A stretch of DNA of 64,000 bases from Natronorubrum daqingense (GTDB lineage: Archaea; Halobacteriota; Halobacteria; Halobacteriales; Natrialbaceae): contig NZ_CP019327.1 of NCBI RefSeq assembly GCF_001971705.1, forward strand, positions 2,790,001-2,854,000, written 5' to 3'. The translations under genes were made by a program, and so were the position numbers. A model generated the notes under the pieces. The model had not been told where the DNA came from and did no database searches. It saw nothing but the letters and a program-made list of their open reading frames with translations. Each line of letters starts with the position of its first letter. Position 1 is the first letter of the stretch. Below are positions 7,609-13,236 of the stretch, piece after piece.

Positions 7609-7837
7609 CCGTTACGGTAGGCAAACTATCTAATCACTTGAGCGGAGACTATAACATGGCTTTCCGAAGCCAGTTCCAACGTGCGAGTGCTGATCTGGTC
7701 TTGCAGATCCAATGACTGGCCGGGTGTCGCGACGTGCACACACCACGTTGGAAACGCGACTTTCGGCCAGTTCACCCACCATTGTCTCGCATTTAGGCCC
7801 GTACTTTAGTGAATTGAATGACTGATATTTCATAGAC

Positions 7838-8185
7838 ATGGCAATGGTGGCAGAACCGGAAAATTCAGTCGATCCGAACGAACTTCTCGAAGGGTTAGAC
7901 CGTCCTCGAGAGACGGTAGAACTCGGCGAACTCGAGATTGAAGTTCAATACGGCGTTCCCGGTGCGGTATCGGAAGAAGCCAAAGCCGTAGCTGCGAAGC
8001 TCAAGACCGAATCGCCGGAGATTGCCGGCGTCGTCGATGAGACGGTTACGGTCTTGGCGCATATCACCGACGACCGGTTCACTCGAGAGTTCTGGAATAT
8101 GTATCTCGACGTGCACGGCAAAGCGAAGCTGCAAACGGCCGCTATGAAAGTTCTGAGTGTTCCATACAGTCGGGGGTGGTTGTAA
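7838..8185 (+). CDS. Possible tail-assembly protein upstream of tape measure
   Basis: 115 residues, acidic, helical in its second half (DDRFTREFWNMYLDVHGKAKLQTAAMK). No motif is recognised. Its place is the argument: it and the next gene form the two short frames that normally precede the tape-measure gene in tailed viruses (tail assembly chaperones). Its stop TAA shares one base with the next ATG. The 229-bp gap upstream holds no gene that I can support. Confidence 0.55.
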   Translation: MAMVAEPENSVDPNELLEGLDRPRETVELGELEIEVQYGVPGAVSEEAKAVAAKLKTESPEIAGVVDETVTVLAHITDDRFTREFWNMYLDVHGKAKLQTAAMKVLSVPYSRGWL

Positions 8186-8583
8186 TGTCGACTGAAGAAC
8201 TTCGAGGGAAAGAGGATAGGGTTCGGATTCGGTTCCAAGATCCTGAAGCCGGCGAGACGGCGATTGTGGTCACAGACAGTCAAAAGAAAATGGTTGCAAG
8301 CGCGGTAGACCGGCTAGATACGGACGTTTCCCTGTTCATCAATATGGCTTCGAAGTGGGGGAACGCGAGAGACCCGAACCTCCCCGATAGGATTACAACG
8401 AAACACAAGCGCCGCGCACACCGTTCCCCAAAGTCTCGAGAACAATTGATAGCGGATGCACGAAACAAGATCCTAAAAACGCGTGTGCTCGACTTTGCCG
8501 AGTTCGTGACGGCAGAGAACCCAAACCCGGATTGGAACACGGATGGTGGCGAACTCTCGCTGCACGGTGATCTTGAACCATGA
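8185..8583 (+). CDS. Possible tail-assembly chaperone
   Basis: 132 residues from the ATG at 8185, which overlaps the previous stop by one base; an in-frame ATG at 8176 would lie inside that gene. The N-terminal half has strand-like segments (DRVRIRFQDPE, ETAIVVTDSQKK); the middle is basic and Pro-rich (TTKHKRRAHRSPKSREQ); the end is acidic. It ends in an ATGA overlap with the tape-measure-like gene. The assignment rests on gene order. Confidence 0.5.
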   Translation: MSTEELRGKEDRVRIRFQDPEAGETAIVVTDSQKKMVASAVDRLDTDVSLFINMASKWGNARDPNLPDRITTKHKRRAHRSPKSREQLIADARNKILKTRVLDFAEFVTAENPNPDWNTDGGELSLHGDLEP

Positions 8584-9758
8584 GTGAAGAAATGCAGCGA
8601 CTCGTCATTGCCGCTGAGCCTCGCGGCATCGACGAAACGAGCAGTGAGATTGAGTCACTCGAGGATACTTTAGATGACTCTGCCGACAGTATGGACGATA
8701 CTGGCGATAGCTTCGCGGACATGCAGAGGCGCTGGCAGGGCGCACTTCAGGCCATTATGGTGGGCTTAACCGCCGCGAGCGCCGGCCTCTTGGCCTCTGT
8801 GCCGATTCTAGGGGAGGTGTTTGCAGGCCTTCAATCTGTAATCAGCGCGGTGGCTTGGCACATGGATGGTGTTTTGCGTCCGGTATTAACTCCCGTCCGT
8901 TCGTTGTTTTGGAGCCTCTCAGAGACCATATGGGAACTAGATGGGGCGGCTTCAGCTTTCGTCGGGATTCTTGGAACCCTGGCAACAGTGTTCGCCGCGG
9001 TCATTGTCCCTGTCGCGAAATTGACCTCTATGGTTACATCCCTCGCAAGCACGAAAGCGGTGCTGATTGCTGCAGGGAAGGCACTGGTTGCAGCATTAGG
9101 GGCCGTAGCAGGGGCGTTATCCCTTCCACTGGTCGCCGTACTTGCATTGGCCGCAGGCATTGGCCTCTTGGCATATTTCTTCTCTGACGAACTTCTTAGC
9201 GCACTCTCGACGGCGTCGGAAGGCATTACGGACTTTGTGAGTGGGGCAACAGACTGGGGGCGTGACATACTCTCTAATCTGGCGGAAGGAATCACAGACC
9301 GGGTTTCCCGAGTTGGTGGCGCTATCAGCGACGTGGCAAGCGAGATATCCGATACAATCACAGACCTGGATGCATGGCAGTGGGGGCGCGACTTAATCGC
9401 AGACGTGGCTGACGGAATTCGTGATGCAATCGGGCGAGTTGAAAGTGCCGGCGAAGACGCGGCAGAGGCACTTGGTGATTACTTCCCGAGTTCACCAGCA
9501 GAGAAGGGCGAACTCTCGAATCTTGGCGATTACGGGCCAGACTTCGTGGAAGAGTTTGCCGGCGGGATTAGCGCCAATGTCTCGAGGATTGAGCAAGCTG
9601 GGGCGAGTGCGGGCGAAGCGGCGAGTCCGTCCGATCCGACCGGATTCCGCGCGTCCCGTGGTAGCTCCCCAGATATTATCATGGACGGACGGAAGCTCAA
9701 CAAAAGGAACAACAAGTATCTCTCAGATATGACGGCGTCGCGCAATAGAAACGGGTAA
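8580..9758 (+). CDS. Tape-measure-like tail protein
   Basis: 392 residues. An acidic coiled N-terminus (about 1-50) is followed by a long Ala/Gly/Leu/Val-rich hydrophobic region (about 60-205). The C-terminal part has three repeats of about 30 residues: DWGRDILSNLAEGI, QWGRDLIADVADGI and DYGPDFVEEFAGGI, and contains FPSSPAEKGELSNLGD. The SPAE-G-L-LGD signature just before a GI repeat is typical of tape-measure proteins of siphovirus-like tails. It is short for that family, implying a short tail if it sets tail length. No other structural gene is seen nearby, so a membrane-acting protein is an alternative. Confidence 0.7.
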   Translation: MSEEMQRLVIAAEPRGIDETSSEIESLEDTLDDSADSMDDTGDSFADMQRRWQGALQAIMVGLTAASAGLLASVPILGEVFAGLQSVISAVAWHMDGVLRPVLTPVRSLFWSLSETIWELDGAASAFVGILGTLATVFAAVIVPVAKLTSMVTSLASTKAVLIAAGKALVAALGAVAGALSLPLVAVLALAAGIGLLAYFFSDELLSALSTASEGITDFVSGATDWGRDILSNLAEGITDRVSRVGGAISDVASEISDTITDLDAWQWGRDLIADVADGIRDAIGRVESAGEDAAEALGDYFPSSPAEKGELSNLGDYGPDFVEEFAGGISANVSRIEQAGASAGEAASPSDPTGFRASRGSSPDIIMDGRKLNKRNNKYLSDMTASRNRNG

Positions 9759-10034
9759 TCACTGGCGATATTCGTCTAGTTCCTGTTCAGCTTGCTCCCG
9801 GTCGATCGGCGTAACGTCGATAACGTTCTCACCCGTTTGGCTATGGCCGGTGAAGAACGATTCTAACCGGCCTGAAGGGACGTAATAGGTATTCTTGTGT
9901 GTCGGTCGGTCCACTAAATCGAGTATGCACGTCACACGATAGACGTCCGAATCGGGGTGTGGCTTCTCGTCGACGTGCTCGTAGGTATAGGGTATATCCC
10001 CAGCTTCGGAAACCCCGGTGTGTTCGTCACTCAT
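9759..10034 (-). CDS. Hypothetical element protein
   Basis: 91 residues, acidic, with beta-rich central part (YRVTCILDLVDRPTHKNTYYVPSGRLESFF) and a helical Glu/Gln tail. It overlaps the upstream leftward gene by 4 bp, so both belong to one short operon that converges on the tape-measure gene; the stops are adjacent. No family recognised. Confidence 0.65.
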   Translation of the reverse strand: MSDEHTGVSEAGDIPYTYEHVDEKPHPDSDVYRVTCILDLVDRPTHKNTYYVPSGRLESFFTGHSQTGENVIDVTPIDREQAEQELDEYRQ

Positions 10035-10264
10035 TCGTCGTCACCGTCCTCACACACGATTTCTTGGAGTTCCTCGAGTAGGTCAGGGGCGTGTTCCTCC
10101 AACACTTCAATGTCTTTCTCGACCTCGTCGACACGATTCAGAAAGTAAGATCGTGTTTTGTAACGGTATGAGTCTGAACGCTCCCCAGCAATTGCTTCCC
10201 GTTCGGATTCGGTCAACAGTCCACGGCCTTCGGTCATGGCTGGCCGTTCGGTCTCTGCCTTCAT
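10031..10264 (-). CDS. LLT-family small regulator, copy A
   Basis: 77 residues. The core GRGLLTESEREAIAGE, an Arg/Tyr-rich helix (YRYKTRSYFLNRVDEVEKDIEVL) and the end LLEELQEIVCEDG match the protein at 12280 along its whole length, so the two are paralogs. Both have an in-frame second Met after about ten residues, but the longer start keeps equal lengths. The upstream region carries GGTATG repeats. A regulatory role is inferred from size, the basic helix and the divergent promoter. Confidence 0.7.
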   Translation of the reverse strand: MKAETERPAMTEGRGLLTESEREAIAGERSDSYRYKTRSYFLNRVDEVEKDIEVLEEHAPDLLEELQEIVCEDGDDE

Positions 10265-10271
10265 ACTCTAT

Positions 10272-10364
10272 ATGGTATGGACTTGCCCTTAGATATTACT
10301 AAAAATGGTATGTCTTACTGTATTCGGTATGGTTAAGTCACTGCAGTATCTCGTATACAGTAAG
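10272..10364. promoter_or_regulatory. GGTATG repeats and 10-bp inverted repeat in divergent promoter
   Basis: ATGGTATG occurs at 10272-10279 and 10305-10312, and CGGTATGG at 10325-10332. In addition CTTACTGTAT (10314-10323) pairs exactly with ATACAGTAAG (10355-10364). The region separates the leftward operon starting at 10264 from the rightward gene at 10426. It looks like an operator array for one of the small regulators. Confidence 0.6.
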
Positions 10365-10425
10365 CACTGATCGGTTGTAGAAACCGACCGGCGTTGGACC
10401 GCCGGCCGAAGTGCTGAAAGACAGC

Positions 10426-10671
10426 ATGAACGCATACCAGATACAAGCTGTTGAATCTGCCGGAGAACAGACTACAGTACAAGAAGCCGCGGGCGATTGC
10501 GAAGTGACCACAACCAACGACGTGTGGAGTGGCCCGCACCTCGAGTATGACAAATACGGCCAACTCACCGGTGCGAAATACTTCCGGTGCCGGGATTGTG
10601 GCCGTGAGGTTCACGAGTCGATCGACAAGGAACAGGTTACGCACCGGAGCGGATGCGAGAACGGACGGTGA
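10426..10671 (+). CDS. Small zinc-finger protein
   Basis: 81 residues from the ATG at 10426; a GTG at 10411 would add five residues. The C-terminal half has FRCRDCGREV and later HRSGC, a C-x2-C ... H-x3-C zinc site common in haloarchaeal accessory proteins. The N-terminus is Gln/Glu-rich. First gene right of the GGTATG operator region. Likely nucleic-acid or protein binding; exact role unknown. Confidence 0.65.
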   Translation: MNAYQIQAVESAGEQTTVQEAAGDCEVTTTNDVWSGPHLEYDKYGQLTGAKYFRCRDCGREVHESIDKEQVTHRSGCENGR

Positions 10672-10677
10672 ACACTA

Positions 10678-10833
10678 ATGACAACACCAGAGTGCGCTAT
10701 GACCGTGGAAACGATGCACCAACTGTATGACGCTAACGACGTGGCGATAGTAGCCGACGGCGAAGAATACGAGTGCGTTGTTGACGAGATTGGCGATAAG
10801 GACGGGTACGTAAGACTCCTACTCGAGGAATAG
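10678..10833 (+). CDS. Small hypothetical protein
   Basis: 51 residues, starting 6 bp after the zinc-finger gene and likely co-transcribed with it. The sequence (NDVAIVADGEEYECVVDEIG, then GYVRLLLEE) reads as a small beta barrel-like fold. It faces the leftward gene ending at 10862 and stops 28 bp from it. Unknown function. Confidence 0.55.
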   Translation: MTTPECAMTVETMHQLYDANDVAIVADGEEYECVVDEIGDKDGYVRLLLEE

Positions 10834-10861
10834 ACGCAGAAAACGCGTTCTCAGCGGTTTT

Positions 10862-11545
10862 TTATTCGTCGCCGGCCCATTTCCAGTCTGGTTCGTTCCG
10901 TCCGTTTGCAGGGCGGATTTGCGGCATCATAGGGACGTACCGATCATACACCCGCTCCCATTGTTTGTTCACACCTGTTTTTCGCCGCGTGAGTTCCCAG
11001 CGGGATATACGCCGGCCGTTCTGTTGTGAGTGTAGGTAGCCGATTTTCTCGACGACGCGGGCGACAGTCGCGTAATCCCCTTCGGCTCTATCGGGTAGGT
11101 GGTTCGCGGCTATCTCCTTGAGTTCGTGAAAACCGGGGAAGCCCTCGGATTCGTCGTATCCGTGGTGTCCGACCCATTCAACACTCGAGCTTGTCGCAAC
11201 TGTCGGGGCGACGTACTGCCAATAGACACGTTCACGGTCTATTTGATTACTTGAATGCGTCCACGTGAACGGTTCGACGTATCGCTCTAATTCGTCGTCG
11301 TGCATCTCACCCATTCCCTCAATGTGGCTGTGGACTCTAACAGCCTGCTCGAGGGACCGGTTTCCTGTGTCAGTGGTTGTAACCCACGGGACGCACGTAA
11401 ACGGCGTTTCGTCAATGTCGATTGTTTCCTGGCCGTTCGCACTGGTTGGTTCACTGTCCGATTCGTCCGTTTCATCCGGGGTTTCGGGTAGGTAATCCAT
11501 TGGTATCACTATCTCGCGGTTACGGATCGTCACTTTCAGTTTCAT
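10862..11545 (-). CDS. Element protein, paralog pair member 1
   Basis: 227 residues. The N-terminus is a strand-rich segment and an acidic linker; the rest is rich in aromatic residues, Arg and His (VYWQYVAPTVATSSSVEWV, then LTRRKTGVNKQWERVYDRYVPMMPQI) and ends in EPDWKWAGDE. The same order of blocks and the same kind of ending occur in the upstream gene (11520-12155), with 26 bp of overlap. The two look like ancient tandem duplicates. A helical DNA-binding domain is possible in the Arg/Trp-rich second half, but no family is recognised. Confidence 0.65.
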   Translation of the reverse strand: MKLKVTIRNREIVIPMDYLPETPDETDESDSEPTSANGQETIDIDETPFTCVPWVTTTDTGNRSLEQAVRVHSHIEGMGEMHDDELERYVEPFTWTHSSNQIDRERVYWQYVAPTVATSSSVEWVGHHGYDESEGFPGFHELKEIAANHLPDRAEGDYATVARVVEKIGYLHSQQNGRRISRWELTRRKTGVNKQWERVYDRYVPMMPQIRPANGRNEPDWKWAGDE

Positions 11546-12155
11546 CTACCCATTCCCAGTCTGGCCGGTCGTCTAGTGGCGACGGTGGTATAATATCCGG
11601 GAACTCTCGGAGGTAGTTCATGCACCGCTTGTAATCCTTATCGGTGAGGTGCATCACACTCGAGACGAGTTCACTTCCCGAAACGCCGTGACGTGGATCA
11701 TCGGATTCGTAGGTATTCCGCACGCACCGGTACATACCGCTGATCGTTTTCGGGTAGTGTCGGCGGTGGTCCATCTCATTGTCGAAATTTGGCGAGATGT
11801 TGAACTCACTGGCAATATCTTTCCATTCATCGGCACTCACCGCGTTTTCGGGATCGAACTTCCAGCAATCGTTCCAACGAATGTTGTCGTGGGTCTCGAG
11901 GGTCGGACAAACAGTGTGCCATATCCACGTTTTGTATCTCCCGTCGTCTGTGACATTCCGCGGTGACTGTGCTCTATTACTCACGTCGTTGCTGGATAGT
12001 TCACCACTTCGCTCGAGATCCTTCGCAATCCGCTGGCAAGATTCAATGAGTGAAGCCCATGACGTAGTGGGGGCAATATATTTCACGTCGGTAAACGCGG
12101 TTTCGTCCGGTTCAGGCGGTTCATCCGGCGGATTGCTAAACATGAAGTCGGTCAT
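11520..12155 (-). CDS. Element protein, paralog pair member 2
   Basis: 211 residues from the ATG at 12155; the open frame continues upstream through the operator region but that part is unlikely to be translated. Blocks shared with the downstream gene: a helical stretch before YKTWIWHTVCPTLETHDNIRW, a DEWKDIA helix, a helical block rich in basic residues, and an ending FPDIIPPSP then RPDWEWVDE. It is the first gene of the leftward operon and probably controlled by the palindromes at 12192-12245. Confidence 0.65.
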   Translation of the reverse strand: MTDFMFSNPPDEPPEPDETAFTDVKYIAPTTSWASLIESCQRIAKDLERSGELSSNDVSNRAQSPRNVTDDGRYKTWIWHTVCPTLETHDNIRWNDCWKFDPENAVSADEWKDIASEFNISPNFDNEMDHRRHYPKTISGMYRCVRNTYESDDPRHGVSGSELVSSVMHLTDKDYKRCMNYLREFPDIIPPSPLDDRPDWEWVDETESDDP

Positions 12156-12188
12156 CCTATACACGAAATTCCGCACGACACTACCTTT

Positions 12189-12245
12189 AACGTTGGCCCA
12201 TATGGGAACGTTATCTAATACGGGAGCCTTCCCACATGGGCCAAC
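12189..12245. promoter_or_regulatory. Twin palindromic operator between divergent operons
   Basis: Box 1 has the perfect palindrome CCCATATGGG (12197-12206) framed by AACGTT on both sides. Box 2 has CCCACATGGG (12231-12240). Taken together, 12192-12208 and 12229-12245 form an inverted repeat matching at 16 of 17 positions. Box 1 lies just upstream of where the leftward promoter's TATA would be, and box 2 upstream of the rightward one, so a single factor could control both operons. Confidence 0.75.
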
Positions 12246-12279
12246 AATTACAGTGTGTTTACGCGAACCAACGGATGTA

Positions 12280-12513
12280 ATGGCTACGTCAGCGAAACAG
12301 ACCGCTATGACACGGCGGGGACTATTGACGGATCGTGAACGCGAGCTTATCCAAGCTGATAATCTCGAGGGGGACGAACTTGACCGGCGATACCAAGCTG
12401 TCTCTCGAGTCCGGACGAAGATTGAGGGGCGGTTAGCCGACGACGTGGATATTCTCAAGAGAAGCCACCCCGAGCTATACAACGAACTCCAAGAGGCGGT
12501 TTGCGATGAGTAG
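12280..12513 (+). CDS. LLT-family small regulator, copy B
   Basis: 77 residues; a second Met at 12307 is the alternative start. RRGLLTDRERELIQAD, a helix with several Arg, then DVDILKRSHPELYNELQEAVC parallel the protein at 10031-10264. It is the first gene to the right of the twin palindromes and a candidate for the factor that binds them. Its stop overlaps the next start. Confidence 0.7.
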   Translation: MATSAKQTAMTRRGLLTDRERELIQADNLEGDELDRRYQAVSRVRTKIEGRLADDVDILKRSHPELYNELQEAVCDE

Positions 12514-12730
12514 ACCGACCGTTTTCCCGTCTATTACACCGTCGGATAGCGTTTCGTATTACTCGAGTGACGAACTCGAGACGTGGGACTATCAGGTACT
12601 TCGAAAGGTAGCGACCAAAGTTCCAACCGACGAGATTAGTGGTAACGATATGAAAGGCGATATTGCGTTTTTCCTTGCTCACAACTACACAGCGGGGGAG
12701 ATTGACCAGTTCCGAAAGCGCGTGGAGTGA
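12506..12730 (+). CDS. SAP/HeH-like small protein
   Basis: 74 residues. The core DELETWDYQVLRKVATKVPTD followed by ISGNDMKGDIAFFLAHNY has the pattern of SAP/Rho-N-like helix-extended-helix motifs (LxxLRxxAxxxxxxxIxGxxxxxxIxxFL). Such motifs bind nucleic acid. The next protein carries the same motif at its C-terminus. It overlaps the previous gene by 8 bp. Confidence 0.6.
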   Translation: MSRPTVFPSITPSDSVSYYSSDELETWDYQVLRKVATKVPTDEISGNDMKGDIAFFLAHNYTAGEIDQFRKRVE

Positions 12731-12732
12731 CC

Positions 12733-13098
12733 ATGAGCCAAGCCCGAGAGAATCACAAAGTGGTAAACCTGTACCGCGAGCAAACGATAGCCTACCAGAA
12801 CGCTCGAGAAGCGGTTAAACGGGAACTTGGCAGCGACGTAAGCGAGGGTGAGATAATCAAGGAACTGGCACGTGCGTATACAGGTCACAACGGGTTCGCC
12901 GAACCACGTGCAATGTGCGGACTCGTAACGGAGACGGCCGCAGAGAACGGCGAAATGACGTATTCGTACGACGAACTACAGCAGATTGAAAATCATAAGC
13001 TGCGGAATATGGCCGCCGATGCCGATACGGACGCCATTCACGGAAAATCGACCCGGTTGGAGATAGTCGCGTACTTTTGTTGTCCCGAGGCGATCTAG
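12733..13098 (+). CDS. Element protein with C-terminal SAP-like motif
   Basis: 121 residues from the ATG at 12733, 2 bp after the previous stop. The N-terminal half is helical and Arg/Lys-rich (NAREAVKRELGSDVSEGEII). The C-terminal part, DELQQIENHKLRNMAADADTD and IHGKSTRLEIVAYF, repeats the SAP-like motif of the preceding protein. Likely a small nucleic-acid-binding protein; function otherwise unknown. Confidence 0.6.
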   Translation: MSQARENHKVVNLYREQTIAYQNAREAVKRELGSDVSEGEIIKELARAYTGHNGFAEPRAMCGLVTETAAENGEMTYSYDELQQIENHKLRNMAADADTDAIHGKSTRLEIVAYFCCPEAI

Positions 13099-13236
13099 AT
13101 GAAAGCGTGTGATAACTGCGACCGGCCGGTATCTGACGACTTTTACCGAGTGCTTTCCGACAATTCCGGGGAGCTACACGGGTGTCTCAAGTGTAAGACT
13201 AATTCCGAAGCGACGAATGGAACGGCCCGGCCTTAG
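13099..13236 (+). CDS. Small zinc-finger protein at the element edge
   Basis: 45 residues starting at the ATG directly after the preceding stop. CDNC near the N-terminus, FYRVLSDNSGELHGC in the middle and CLKC form a C-x2-C ... C-x2-C zinc knuckle like those of small haloarchaeal accessory proteins. Its stop overlaps the convergent polD stop by 3 bp, so the junction between element and chromosome must lie at or very near here. Confidence 0.65.
   Translation: MKACDNCDRPVSDDFYRVLSDNSGELHGCLKCKTNSEATNGTARP

Larger units (their letters stand above)
1..13236. mobile_element. Integrated virus/plasmid-like element (left end outside window)
   Basis: This block runs from the integrase at the left edge to the small zinc-finger gene that meets the 3' end of polD. 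It contains an integrase, a primase-polymerase replicase, a tape-measure-like protein, two divergent regulator blocks and many overlapping genes under 150 codons, with no housekeeping gene. Base composition is visibly more A+T rich than the chromosome to the right. By eye I count about 19 CTAG tetramers in these 13 kb against about 14 in the following 51 kb. The right boundary is inferred from gene content, not from a seen attachment site. The left boundary lies outside the window. Confidence 0.85.

Noticed and set aside
7609-7837. A 69-residue leftward frame in front of the tail trio
   Set aside because: Its start codon overlaps the start of the gene at 7838, it has no haloarchaeal character and leaves no promoter space.
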